Shown: positions 34,215 through 44,225, counted from the first letter of the stretch. The stretch is 64,000 nucleotides of DNA from JAFAGX01 sp035624215 (GCA_035624215.1 DASPRY010000003.1:13932-77931); one strand, 5' to 3'. Numbers and translations are program-made. The notes: generated by a model from the letters alone, not told the origin.

Positions 34215-36883
34215 ATGGCCCTTATCCCCGGCACAAAACTCGGACCTTATGAAATCCAATCCCCGTTGGGTGCAGGCGGGATGGGTGAGGTGTACCGCGC
34301 CCGGGACACGCGTCTGGATCGCACCGTCGCCATCAAGATCCTGCCTACTCATCTTTCTGACAGTCCTGAGTTGAAGCAGCGCCTGGAGCGCGAAGCGCGT
34401 GCGATTTCTTCGTTGAATCATGCGCACATCTGCCATCTCTATGACATCGGCTCGCACGAGGGCACCGATTTTCTGGTGATGGAGTTCCTGGATGGCGAGA
34501 CGCTGGCCGACCGGCTGCGGAAAGGGGCGATGCCGCTGCCGGAATTATTGAAGATCGGAATGCAAATCGCCGAAGCGCTGGAGACGGCGCACCGGGCGGG
34601 GATTGTGCACCGCGATCTGAAGCCGGGCAACATCATGCTGACGAAAGCGGGCGCGAAGCTGATGGACTTCGGCCTGGCGAAGGCGACGCTGGCCGCTTCA
34701 GGCGCGGCGTCAGCACCGCTGCTCTCGGCGGCCAGAACGATGAGCGCCAGCCCAATGATGAGCCCTCTTACCACTGCGGGCAGCGTCGTGGGGACGGTCC
34801 AGTATATGTCTCCCGAGCAGATCGAGGGTAAAGATGCAGATGCACGGTCGGATATCTTTGCTTTCGGCGCGGTGCTCTATGAGATGGCCACGGGGAAGCG
34901 CGCGTTCGAGGGCAAAAACCAGATCAGCGTCGCCTCGGCAATTCTGGAAAAAGATCCGGAAGCGATCAGCAAGATCAAGCCTCTGAGTCCGGCAGCACTC
35001 GACTATCTGGTAGCAACGTGCATGGCGAAGGACCGCGAGGAACGGTTCCAAACCGCGCACGATCTGGGTCTGCAATTGAAGGGCATTTCTCTCGTCTCGT
35101 CATCCGCGGCGGTGCCAACACAGGGTTCCAGTTCACAAAGAACAGGGTGGGCACTGATGGCCACAGCACTGCTAGTGGTCGGCGCTGGAATCGGTCATTT
35201 CCTCAGCCCGGCGAGTTCTCCTCCGTCTTCCGTGCGGTCCTACATTCCGCCGCCACCAGGAACTTCGTTTCCCTTGTCTGGCTTGGAGATTGGTCCGGTC
35301 GCCGTTTCTCCGGACGGAAAGACGCTGGCCTTCACCGCCGTGGATGAACAGGGCGTGACCAAGTTGTGGCTGCGTGCGCTGGATGCGCAGCAGGCGAGGG
35401 TGCTCGACGGGACCGAAGATGCCAGCAAGCCGTTCTGGTCGTTTGACGGCCAGTCGCTTGCCTTCGGCGCCGACGGCAAGTTGAAGAAGATCAGCGTTGC
35501 GGGAGGGACTCCGCAAGTGCTGGCGGACGGAGTCGCAAGCGAGAGCGGCGGTGGCACATAGAACGCAGATGGCACGATCCTGTTCTGCAAAGATCTGTTT
35601 GGCCCGATCTATCGAGTGGCGGCATCCGGCGGAGAAGTTTCTCCCGCGACCAGGCTGAAGGAGACGACCACTCGCACGACGAACCTTTCTTCCTGCCCGA
35701 CGGCAAACATTTTCTTTACACCGTTTCCCGGGGGAATGCCCCTCCCGAAATCAGAGTGGGGGAACTCGACAAAGCACAGCAGGATGGCGTGGTCGTTGCC
35801 TTGGGGCAGATGCCGCAATTTGCATCGGGCACCCTGCTTGTTTCCCGCGAAGAGCACATTACGGCCCAGCGGTTCGACACCCGCGCGTGGAAAGTCTCGG
35901 GTGATCCGCAGACTTTAGGAAACGCGCGATATTTTTCAATCTCGACCAATGGCCTACTGGCGTATCACGAAAGTTCCGCTGAATCGGAACTTAAAGTCTT
36001 CGATCGCAGTGGCAACGTCATCGCGACGCCGGGTCCGCTTGCGCTTTATGGCTGGCCACGGTTCTCTCCGGATGGAAAATCGATTGCCGTCACGGTTGCC
36101 GACCCTAAATCGAGAACCGAAGATGTTTGGGTCTACGCCGTAGCCGGCGGGCCTCCTGCGCGCATCACCTTCGGACCAGAAAACATGAGTCCCACCTGGT
36201 CGCCAGATGGAAAGGAACTTGCGTACACCCACTTCGACGTCTGGTTCGTCCAGGGTGGGGGCAAGTGGTCGATCAGCCGACGGCGGCTGGATGGCAGCCG
36301 CGCCGAAGAGGCCATCTATTCGAATGACGCAGACGAGTTTGGGCTGCCGATAGATTGGTCGCGCGACGGAAAATTTCTTTCTATGCACTTGAGTACGAAG
36401 CAAGGTTTTTATTCGAATTGGGCTTTGCCGCTGGCTGGAGGCGCGGCATTTCGACCTGCGGCGACCGCCGGATTGACGGCCAGCGAATACGAAGGCAAGT
36501 TCTCTCCCGATGGGCGCTGGATTACGTTTTTCTCCTACGAAACCGGGCGGCCGGAAGTGTACGTAGTGCCATTTCCGGGGACAGGGTCGAAATCGCAAGT
36601 TTCCACTAGCGGCGGATGGCTGGCGCGTTTCGGCGGCAAGGAGTTGTTTTACGTGACGATGAGTAACCGGTTGATGGCGGCGCAGGTTCACACCCAGCCG
36701 ACGTTCGGCGTCGACTCAATTCGACCGATGTTTCAACTGGATTTCCCTAACCTTCCAGATCGCACCGAGCCGTTGTACGACGTTAGTGCCGATGGCCAGC
36801 GTTTCGCCGTGCTCACTGGGGACCGCGCCAAAACCACAACCATTACCTTGTTGACGAATTGGCCGGCTGATCTGAAGAAATAA
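34215..36883 (+). pseudogene. Broken PknB-type Ser/Thr kinase with beta-propeller domain (stop codon plus frameshift)
   Basis: From ATG 34215 the kinase domain is complete. It has the P-loop GAGGMGEVY, VAIK (K41), HRDLKPGN (D134), DFGLA (D151) and SPEQ, followed by a membrane helix (GWALMATALLVVGAGIGHFL) and TolB/WD40-like SPDG repeats. The frame is stopped by TAG at 35559-35561. The same-frame continuation NADGTILF matches the usual family phrase GGTWNxDGTI, so TAG looks like a mutated Trp TGG. About 100 bases later the homology (PFFLPDGKHFLY) jumps to another frame, in which it runs to 36883. The total length (2669 bases) fits one lost base. The 889-residue product would be a membrane kinase with an outside sensor. 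Two small overlapping ORFs may instead be expressed. Confidence 0.75.
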
Positions 36884-36910
36884 GGCTAACGACGGCAACT
36901 CACGAGTTGA

Positions 36911-38068
36911 TTAGAGCAGTGCTGTTTCTTTGATCATCCGTCCTTCGGCAAAGCGGTTTAACCCGAGCTGCGCCACGTCCAACAGATCGGCTTTTCCGGT
37001 GAGGATCAAGTCGGAAAGAATTTTTCCAGTGGCAGGGGCATGCATGACGCCGTGGCCGCTGAAACCGTTGGCCAGATAGAAGCCGGGCACTTCGGGAGCC
37101 TCGCCGAGAATCGGGTGGTGGTCGGGAGTCATCTCGTACAGTCCGGCCCATGCTCGTTTCGGATTCACCGCCAGATTTTCGAAGACAGGGACGCGATCGG
37201 CGGCGCGGATGAGAATTTTCTCGATAAAACCAGGCTCAAAGTCGGTTTTGTATCCCGCCGTTTCTTCGGGATCATTCCACGCCAGGAGAAATCCCAGCGC
37301 CTCGGGACGAAAGTGAAAACCGTTGGACATATCGATGATCATGGGAGCACTGTGAGGAAATTGGTCAAACGGCTCGGTGGGCACCAGCATGCGGCGCAAA
37401 GGTTCGACCGGCATCTCCACCCCGGCCATTTTGGCGACTTCCGCTGCCCAAGGCCCGGCAGCGTTGACCACCCTACGTGTTGCCAGGACGCCGCGCGTGG
37501 TTTGAACCGTACTTACACCGGTTGAGTCGCATTCGATGCCAGTGACTTCCGTGTGCTTCCACAAAATGGCACCGTGGTCGACCGCCCAGGACGTGAAACC
37601 GACCATTGCGCTATAGGGATCGACGAAGCCATCGGTGGAACAGAAGCTGCCGCCCAGGATGTCATCGGAACGGAGTTGGGGGTAGAGGCTGCGAATCTCC
37701 TCTGCCGTGATCAGTCGGACATTCTTCAGCCCCAGCCCAATTTGTTTTTGGTAATTGGCTTGAAGATAGGCCAGATGTTTCTCGCAAGTAGCACAGAACA
37801 AGTAGCCTTGAGGGCGGTAGTCGGCGGGATATCCCAACCGCTCCTCGAAGCTGGCGTAAAACGGAATGGAATAAAGCGACATCTGGATGCTGGTGGGAGT
37901 GGAAAACTGGGCCCGCACACCGCCCATGCTCTTTCCTGTAGATCCCTTGCCCTGAGCCGACTCACGCTCGATGACCAGAACGTTCCTGCATCCCGCTGCG
38001 GTGAGATGGCACGCGATGCTGGAACCAACGATTCCTCCACCGATGATCACAACTTCCGCGGTTTGCAT
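36911..38068 (-). CDS. FAD-dependent oxidoreductase (DAO/sarcosine-oxidase-like)
   Basis: The 385-residue protein starts with a FAD-binding Rossmann motif (VVIIGGGIVGSSIACHL), followed by the DAO-family RESAQGKGSTGKSMGGVRAQF and a C-terminal GLYEMTPDHHPILGEAP and GFYLANGFSGHGVMHAPATG. This is the layout of single-subunit sarcosine/proline-type amine oxidases and SoxB-like proteins that oxidise secondary amino acids. The exact substrate is open. It ends convergently with the kinase pseudogene and is divergent from the CDF transporter (about 105 bases apart). Confidence 0.9.
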   Translation of the reverse strand: MQTAEVVIIGGGIVGSSIACHLTAAGCRNVLVIERESAQGKGSTGKSMGGVRAQFSTPTSIQMSLYSIPFYASFEERLGYPADYRPQGYLFCATCEKHLAYLQANYQKQIGLGLKNVRLITAEEIRSLYPQLRSDDILGGSFCSTDGFVDPYSAMVGFTSWAVDHGAILWKHTEVTGIECDSTGVSTVQTTRGVLATRRVVNAAGPWAAEVAKMAGVEMPVEPLRRMLVPTEPFDQFPHSAPMIIDMSNGFHFRPEALGFLLAWNDPEETAGYKTDFEPGFIEKILIRAADRVPVFENLAVNPKRAWAGLYEMTPDHHPILGEAPEVPGFYLANGFSGHGVMHAPATGKILSDLILTGKADLLDVAQLGLNRFAEGRMIKETALL

Positions 38069-38172
38069 GTGGGGACATTATTCCACGAGAGCGGCCATCG
38101 GTTTGTGACCACCGTCTCACCCAGCGCTTTGGTGCCTTGAACCCTTTCCGGCCTACCCGTAAACTTGAAACG

Positions 38173-39102
38173 ATGCACGTGCATTTCGGCCATTCCGGGG
38201 GCGACAGAACCTCAAAGGTGTTGCAAGTTTCGCTCGCCGTGACGGTGGCCTACATTGTGCTGCTTGTGATCGCGGGGGTGCGGGCGCATTCCCTGGCGCT
38301 GCTCTCCGAAGCCGGCCACAATCTCACTGACCTGCTGGCCCTCCTGCTCTCGCTCGTAGCTGTGTATCTGCATGCGCGCCCCCCAAGCGCGACCAAGACT
38401 TACGGTTGGCATCGCGCGGGAGTGCTGGCTGCCCTGGTGAATGCGGGATCACTGGTGCTGGTCTCGTTTCTGATTTTTTACGAGGCATTCCGCCGGTTGC
38501 AACACCCGGAGCACGTCCGCGCAGGAGTGATGATCTGGGTGGCAGCCGCGGGTGTGGTGATGAACGGGGTCATAGCTTTGCTGCTTTATCGCTCGGACAA
38601 TGACGTCAACATGCGCAGCGCGTTTCTCCATGAGATCGGGGACACAGTTTCAACTGCCGCTGTGATCGTGGGTGGTTGGGCGATCCTGGCAACCGGGCAG
38701 TACTGGATTGACTCAGCACTGTCGTTTGGAATTGGAGCATTGATCCTGTGGTCAGGCTTTGACATCGTGCGCGAGACCCTCAATATCCTGTTGGAAGGTA
38801 CGCCGCGAGGAGTCAAGCTGCATTTAGTCGAAACTGCAATTCGCGCCGTGGATGGCGTCAACGATGTTCACGATCTGCACGTGTGGAGCATCGGCTCGGA
38901 GACGCGCGCTCTTTCCTGCCATATCTCGATAGCGGATATTCCACCTTCAGTCAGCGAACGCATCCTGCGCGATGTGAAGGAATGCCTGCATTCGGAGTTT
39001 CGGATCGATCACACCACAATCCAGTTCGAACACGTGATCTGCGAAGTAGCGCACGGGTGCGTGATTCCGGTGAGCGAAGGCGAGCACGGGCACGGGCACT
39101 GA
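38173..39102 (+). CDS. CDF family cation efflux protein
   Basis: From ATG 38173 the product has 309 residues with six membrane helices. The first block has the metal site SEAGHNLTDLLALLLS (His and Asp) and a later helix has LHEIGDTVSTAAV (HxxxD), giving the tetrahedral cytoplasm-to-periplasm transport site. A soluble C-terminal domain (VNDVHDLHVWSIGSE) and His-rich ends (MHVHFGH, GEHGHGH) support Zn(II) or similar export (CzcD/ZitB group). An upstream TTG at 38137 is a possible earlier start. Confidence 0.92.
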   Translation: MHVHFGHSGGDRTSKVLQVSLAVTVAYIVLLVIAGVRAHSLALLSEAGHNLTDLLALLLSLVAVYLHARPPSATKTYGWHRAGVLAALVNAGSLVLVSFLIFYEAFRRLQHPEHVRAGVMIWVAAAGVVMNGVIALLLYRSDNDVNMRSAFLHEIGDTVSTAAVIVGGWAILATGQYWIDSALSFGIGALILWSGFDIVRETLNILLEGTPRGVKLHLVETAIRAVDGVNDVHDLHVWSIGSETRALSCHISIADIPPSVSERILRDVKECLHSEFRIDHTTIQFEHVICEVAHGCVIPVSEGEHGHGH

Positions 39103-39206
39103 GCTGGGCTTTTAGCGTTTAGCAATTAGTATTTAGTCCGGCGAGGGTCGTTCCGTTAAAGAATTGTGGGGTGGCTGGACACCAACTGCTAAATGCAAAA
39201 GCATCC

Positions 39207-41006
39207 TTACTTCTGACGTTTGTAAATTTCTTTTACCGTCTCAATCGTGTCCGCTTCTTCGGGCAGCTTATCCGGCCTTAGCCGGACAATTCGAGGGAAG
39301 CGAAGCGCATAGCCACTGTCGTGCCGATCAGAGCGCATCATGTTGTTGAAAGCGACCTCTAACACAATCTTCGGCTCGACAATCAAACGGAATCCTTGAT
39401 CTTCAATCGTGTGCTCCAGGAACCATTTCGTCATCCCGTTGATCTCAGCATCGGTTAATCCTGAATAGGCCTTGCCGATGTTGACCAGTTTTTCTCCATC
39501 CCAGACCGCAAAGGTGTAGTCGCTGAGCACGCCGATACGTTTGCCGTGGCCATATTCCACGGCGGTGACGACAACGTCCAATTGCGCCAATTCGCGTTTT
39601 AATTTCAGCCATGATCTTCCGCGGCGGCCAGGCGTGTACGGCGACCCCGGATCTTTGATCATCAATCCTTCATTACCGCGGGCTTGGGCGGCCTCGAAGA
39701 GTTGATCGAGTTCCTGCGCAGACGACGCGTGAAGTACGGGTGCACGCAGCGCCTCAACTGCAATGGCAGGTTCGGATGATTCCAACGGCAGCGCGCCTTG
39801 AGTTGCCTTGGAATGAATTTTCGCGGGAATCCGCTTGGCATCCAGCAGATTGTCCAACAGCTTTCCGCGCTCCCGCAGGGGACGATCGATGAGCAGTTCG
39901 CCTCCGGCATACAGAATGTCGAATACCAAATAAGCAACGGGCACTTGCCGCATGAGCCGTTGACTGACCTTCTTGCGTCCCAACCTCTGCTGCAACGCAC
40001 TAAACGGCAGTGCGTGGCTGGACTGGCTCGCATCACCAGTCAGATAACTCCAGGCAACAATCTCACCATCGAGAATAGCGTCCGTGGGCAAACCAGAGAG
40101 AGCGTCGGGCAACTCGGGAAACGACTCGGTAATGTCGTCGCGGGTGCGGGAGAAAAGCCGCACTTCATTCGCGGAACAATGGGCCTGCGCACGAATCCCG
40201 TCATACTTGTCTTCGACCAAGGCATTCTGGAAATAGCTGAGCGCCTCTTCGGCCGATGCGGCAGGAGTGGCAAGCATGAAGCCGAGCGGATGGAACAGGC
40301 GCATTCGCGCGTCATTCAGTTTTCCGTTCACCGCGAAACGGAGCGTTTCTCCTACGTCGCCGAGCAGCATGTTGGCACGTTGCACTTCGGCGAGAGTCGC
40401 GGCGTAAGCTTTGGCAATGGCTTCCTCGACCAGGCTTTCTTTCAGACCGATCCGCAAATCGCCCGTCATGATTTTGATGATGTACTTGGCTTCGAGCGGC
40501 GTGACTTGTGAAAGCAATTCGCGCACGAGAACCGCTTTGGCCGTAGGACCACGGGCGCCAGCGATCTGACGAAAGCGGCTTTGGACTTCTGAGACGGTAA
40601 GTTCGGACGCCTCGCTGAAAGTTTGGCTGCCGAGCTTCTCTCGGCCCAGCCCCCTCGGCTCCGCTTGCGGCAGGCTCGCGGGGGTGTCCGTCCCTACGCG
40701 TTCAGGCAAGACTTCTGCCGCTACCGCCCCGAGATCGCCAAGCCGACGGTATGAAGCGGTCAATTCCTGCTGGGTTCTGCCGGAAAGTTCCTGCACCAGT
40801 CGCCACAGCAGCCTACCTCCGACTTGCAGCGTGGTTTCTTCCCAGATAGGGAACGGCCTGCCGGATAGAAAGACAGCCGAGACGGCGGCGTCTTCGAGGT
40901 TTGTCGCCGTCAGATAGTCGGCGACAATGGCGATCTTCTCCAGTTTCTTAGTGGTGGCGGCGATGCGCTCGCAAGCCTCAGACAGTCTCTTCATGCTCGT
41001 CGTCAC
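39207..41006 (-). CDS. ATP-dependent DNA ligase
   Basis: The 599-residue enzyme seals DNA nicks using ATP. The nucleotidyl lysine is K267 in VEDKYDGIRAQ. Motif III-like AILDGEIVAW, motif IV-like NEGLMIKD and motif V-like SWLKLKR follow. The N-terminal DNA-binding domain (residues 1-200) is of the archaeal/LigB type and the OB domain closes the protein. Residues 101-127 form an odd Pro/Gly-rich insert (VGTDTPASLPQAEPRGLG). Its DNA reads like a dispersed intergenic repeat. Such ligases are additional to NAD-dependent LigA, and roles in end-joining or repair are likely. ATG 41006 or 40994. Confidence 0.93.
   Translation of the reverse strand: MTTSMKRLSEACERIAATTKKLEKIAIVADYLTATNLEDAAVSAVFLSGRPFPIWEETTLQVGGRLLWRLVQELSGRTQQELTASYRRLGDLGAVAAEVLPERVGTDTPASLPQAEPRGLGREKLGSQTFSEASELTVSEVQSRFRQIAGARGPTAKAVLVRELLSQVTPLEAKYIIKIMTGDLRIGLKESLVEEAIAKAYAATLAEVQRANMLLGDVGETLRFAVNGKLNDARMRLFHPLGFMLATPAASAEEALSYFQNALVEDKYDGIRAQAHCSANEVRLFSRTRDDITESFPELPDALSGLPTDAILDGEIVAWSYLTGDASQSSHALPFSALQQRLGRKKVSQRLMRQVPVAYLVFDILYAGGELLIDRPLRERGKLLDNLLDAKRIPAKIHSKATQGALPLESSEPAIAVEALRAPVLHASSAQELDQLFEAAQARGNEGLMIKDPGSPYTPGRRGRSWLKLKRELAQLDVVVTAVEYGHGKRIGVLSDYTFAVWDGEKLVNIGKAYSGLTDAEINGMTKWFLEHTIEDQGFRLIVEPKIVLEVAFNNMMRSDRHDSGYALRFPRIVRLRPDKLPEEADTIETVKEIYKRQK
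40626..40706 (-). repeat. Repeat-like insert inside the DNA ligase gene
   Basis: The minus strand here contains GTAGGGACGGACACCCCCG followed by GCGAGCCTGCCGCAAGCGG. Phrases of this kind are familiar from acidobacterial intergenic repeats. It stays in frame and gives a hydrophilic linker between helices of the DNA-binding domain. Repeat origin is inference from the word style; only one copy is in this window. Confidence 0.4.
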
Positions 41007-41113
41007 TGGTCTCTAACCTGCTGCCTTGCTTCGACTTACCTCTATCCTACTTGGTCGACCTATGCGATACTCTAGAGTAGATTCCTGGATAGGCCGGAGA
41101 TCATCAAATTCAC

Positions 41114-42112
41114 ATGCGTTTTTTGCGAACATTGTGGCGTTTTCTGGTGGCGGTTCAGCTTTTGCCAGCCTTGGAAGGCGGCGAGGAGACCTTAGTTGGC
41201 GGCCAAGCCGTGCTCGAGGGCGTAATGATGCGCTCGCCACATGCGTGGGCGATTGCCTGCCGCAAGCCTTCGGGTGCTGTTTCAATTCACAGCGAGCCGC
41301 TCGACCGTCTCTCGGAAAAGCATAAGTGGATGGGATGGCCGGTAGTTCGCGGTGTGATCACGCTCGGTCATGCCATGACTCTGGGATTTCGCGCACTGAA
41401 ATATTCCGCGAATGTGGCTCTGGAGGAGCTGCAGCCCGCTGACCGGATCAGGCCGGAGAGGAAGAAGTTGGAAATCAGCGGTTGGGTGGCGACCGCCAAT
41501 ATTCTTTTTTCGGTTGGTTTTTTTATCTTCATGTATAAGTACCTGCCGCTGGTGGCGGCGACGGAGCTGAAAAAGGTTGACCCCGCCCTGGGCGGCCAGA
41601 TCGTCTTCAATTTGGTTGATGGGGCCATCCGGCTGATTTTGTTCTTGCTGTTCATCTGGGCAACTTCGCTGTGGCCGGACATTCGAAGGGTGTACGAGTA
41701 TCACGGAGCAGAGCACAAAACCGTGTTTGCCTTTGAAAATGGCGATCACTTGGACACCGCAGCGGTACAGAAATATTCGACATACCACCCGCGCTGTGGC
41801 ACCAGCTTTCTGATGACGGTCATGATCATTTCGATCATGGTTTACATGCTGTTTCCAGTCACGACATTCTGGGCGCGATTCGCCCTGCGAATCGCCTTGT
41901 TGCCGGTGATTACCGGGTTGTCATATGAGATCATCCGGTTCGCCGCAAAACATCGGGGATCGCTCTTCGCCTTAATGACTGCGCCGGGTCTGTGGCTGCA
42001 GCGCATCACCACGCAGCCGCCATCCGACCCGCAGGCGGAATGCGCCATCGCCGCCTTGAATCAAGCCATGTCGCTGGAAAAGGAGCGCGGCGGGGAATTG
42101 GTGATTGCGTAG
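41114..42112 (+). CDS. DUF1385 (YqhQ-like) membrane protein
   Basis: A 332-residue protein with the DUF1385 signature: GGQAVLEGVMMRSPHAWAIA at the N terminus, four or more membrane helices, and YHGAEHKTVFAFENGD and YHPRCGTSFL, whose conserved His/Cys may bind metal. The family is of unknown function; it very often sits next to prfA, as here (92 bases upstream of it). The ATG at 41114 is the first start of the family-like reading frame. Confidence 0.92.
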   Translation: MRFLRTLWRFLVAVQLLPALEGGEETLVGGQAVLEGVMMRSPHAWAIACRKPSGAVSIHSEPLDRLSEKHKWMGWPVVRGVITLGHAMTLGFRALKYSANVALEELQPADRIRPERKKLEISGWVATANILFSVGFFIFMYKYLPLVAATELKKVDPALGGQIVFNLVDGAIRLILFLLFIWATSLWPDIRRVYEYHGAEHKTVFAFENGDHLDTAAVQKYSTYHPRCGTSFLMTVMIISIMVYMLFPVTTFWARFALRIALLPVITGLSYEIIRFAAKHRGSLFALMTAPGLWLQRITTQPPSDPQAECAIAALNQAMSLEKERGGELVIA

Positions 42113-42204
42113 CGGTGCCCACCGCGAACCTGAACCGACACACGCGTAATATAGACAATAGGTTGCTAAACACTGGCCACGGATGACTGGCCACTTGCCA
42201 CTTT

Positions 42205-43284
42205 ATGTTTGAACGACTGGACCAAATCGAATCGCGTTATGAAGAGCTGACGCGGGCGCTGGCCTCGCCGGAGGTCATCAGCGACTCGGCGAAATACCAG
42301 AAGACCGCCAAGGCGCACAGCGAAATCACGCCGGTGGTGGAGAGATACCGTGAGTATAAGGACCTGAAGCGCGGAATCGCGGACAGCCGCACGCTGCTGA
42401 GTCAGGAGAAAGATCCGGAGATGCGTGCTTACGCGCAGGAAGAGTTGGACAAGCTGGAAGCTCGAGTGAATGGCGTGGAAGAAGAATTGAAAGTGCTGCT
42501 TCTGCCCAAAGATCCGAATGACGAAAAAGACGTCATTCTGGAGATCCGGGCCGGGACGGGAGGGGATGAAGCGACGCTCTTTGCCTCCGAGTTGTTCCGC
42601 ATGTATACGCGCTACGCGGAGACTCAGGGCTGGAAAGTGGAGGTGCTTTCCACCTCCGAATCCGGGGTCGGAGGACTCAAGGAAGTGATTGCCATGATCC
42701 AGGGCGATCGTGTCTACTCCCGCTTGAAATATGAAAGTGGAGTGCATCGTGTGCAGCGGGTTCCGAAGACGGAGCAGCAGGGACGCGTTCATACTTCGGC
42801 TGTAACGGTGGCGGTTCTGCCGGAAGCCGAGGATGTGGACATCAAGATTGATCCCAAGGATTTGCGAATCGATACGTTCTGCTCCTCCGGGCCCGGCGGA
42901 CAATCGGTAAATACAACGTATTCTGCCGTGCGCATTACGCATGTTCCCACCAACACGGTGGTGAGCTGCCAGGATGAAAAGTCACAGATTAAGAACCGCG
43001 AGAAAGCGATGCGCGTACTGCGCTCCCGGCTTTATGAAATGGAAATGGAGAAGCAACAAGAGGCGCTGGCCAAAGAACGTAAAGCGATGGTCGGCAGCGG
43101 GGATCGCAGCGAAAAGATTCGCACCTACAACTTTCCGCAGAACCGTGTCACCGATCATCGTATCGGCTTGACCATCCACCAGCTTCAAGAAGTCATGGAC
43201 GGAAAACTCCAGCCCCTGGTGGAGGCCCTGGTGACGCACTTCCAGGCTGAGAAACTCAAGCAGGAAACGGCCACCGCAATTTAA
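42205..43284 (+). CDS. prfA: Peptide chain release factor 1
   Basis: A 359-residue RF1 that reads UAA and UAG. The decoding PxT motif is in RVPKTEQQGRVHTSAVTV and the peptidyl-hydrolysis GGQ is in SSGPGGQSVNTTYS. The stalk RAGTGGDEATLFA is intact. The start is ATG 42205, with a direct repeat of ACTGGCCAC just before it. prmC, which usually methylates the GGQ glutamine, is not adjacent. Confidence 0.97.
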   Translation: MFERLDQIESRYEELTRALASPEVISDSAKYQKTAKAHSEITPVVERYREYKDLKRGIADSRTLLSQEKDPEMRAYAQEELDKLEARVNGVEEELKVLLLPKDPNDEKDVILEIRAGTGGDEATLFASELFRMYTRYAETQGWKVEVLSTSESGVGGLKEVIAMIQGDRVYSRLKYESGVHRVQRVPKTEQQGRVHTSAVTVAVLPEAEDVDIKIDPKDLRIDTFCSSGPGGQSVNTTYSAVRITHVPTNTVVSCQDEKSQIKNREKAMRVLRSRLYEMEMEKQQEALAKERKAMVGSGDRSEKIRTYNFPQNRVTDHRIGLTIHQLQEVMDGKLQPLVEALVTHFQAEKLKQETATAI

Positions 43285-43299
43285 TCCAGAAAAAACAAA

Positions 43300-43323
43300 G
43301 GCCCCTCGCTATTGCGAGAGGCC
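43300..43323 (-). terminator. Terminator after the OmpA-like gene
   Basis: GGCCCCTCGC pairs with GCGAGAGGCC (one mismatch) across TATT. On the minus strand it is followed by TTTGTTTTTT, a good U-tract for the OmpA-like gene ending at 43359. It also lies just behind prfA on the plus strand. Confidence 0.75.
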
Positions 43324-43358
43324 AAGGGGTTTCGGGTTTTCCGCCCAGGGTCCCGAAG

Positions 43359-44225
43359 TTATCGTTGTGGAGTAGTAGTGGTGGCCAACTGCTCCAGATC
43401 ATTCTTCAGCAAGCTGACTTCGACGCGGCCACCGCTGGTCCGCTTCTTGCCTTCTTCGGTGCTGGCGGTTGTGCTTGGCACTGGAGCGTTGCCCATGCCG
43501 ACCACATAGATGCGATACACAGGTATGTCATGGTTCAATACAAGGTAGCGAACCACGGAATCGGCCATTTTCTGTGAAGCCGCAATCGCCGCCTGCCCGC
43601 GGCCGGACGAGAAGCCCTGCACTTCGATGATGTAACCGCGCTGGCTCTTCAACGGCGTCGCCAGATCATCGAGGGCGGCTTTGGCATTCTTGCTCAACAC
43701 CGCCTGTCCCGGCCGGAAGCGAATTTCAGTCTGGTTGGTGGCTTTGTACTGATCGATGTTGCCGACCACCTGCTCCACAGTCGTAATGCGGGTGCTGGCC
43801 TGGGTAGCCGTCTGCTGCGCCAACTGAGCCTTATTGCCGGCGTCGATGGCATGCTGATCAGCTTCGTTCGCCTTGGAGGAGGCGAGCTGAATGCCCTGCT
43901 GCGCGCGCGCATCCACGTCCTTGATCATCTTGCTGTTTGCGGCGGTGAGCTCATCGAGCTCATTCAGGCGATCGCGAATCGGCTGAGTCTGCCGCTGCAC
44001 ATACTTTTTGCGGGCAAATGGATTCACGCGGCCCCAGAAGCCCTCGCGCGCCGGTGGCTGCAGGGGCTTGCCGGTGGCGCTGGCTTGCGCACCCTGGTCA
44101 GAAGATGCAGTCTGCGCCGGCTGCGCGGTTGCAGTTTGGTCCTGAGAGGTAGAGCTCGTTTGCGCGAGCGCTGGCAAGGCCAGCACAAAAGCGACGAGCA
44201 AAGCAACGAGTGCACGATTCTTCAT
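43359..44225 (-). CDS. OmpA-family outer-membrane/periplasmic protein with altered peptidoglycan site
   Basis: A 288-residue exported protein (signal MKNRALVALLVAFVLALPALA, start ATG 44225 with GGAGG before it; the frame is open to 44348 but that part lacks protein character). A Gln/Thr/Ala-rich linker and a predicted coiled coil (RDRLNELDELTAANSKMIKDVD to about residue 150) precede an OmpA-like C-terminal domain (AVLSKNAKAALDDLA to GGRVEVSLL). By eye the usual GHTDxxG phrase is GFSSGRG and the helix Arg is replaced (KMADSV), so the two diaminopimelate-binding residues look lost. It may anchor differently or have another role. Confidence 0.8.
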   Translation of the reverse strand: MKNRALVALLVAFVLALPALAQTSSTSQDQTATAQPAQTASSDQGAQASATGKPLQPPAREGFWGRVNPFARKKYVQRQTQPIRDRLNELDELTAANSKMIKDVDARAQQGIQLASSKANEADQHAIDAGNKAQLAQQTATQASTRITTVEQVVGNIDQYKATNQTEIRFRPGQAVLSKNAKAALDDLATPLKSQRGYIIEVQGFSSGRGQAAIAASQKMADSVVRYLVLNHDIPVYRIYVVGMGNAPVPSTTASTEEGKKRTSGGRVEVSLLKNDLEQLATTTTPQR

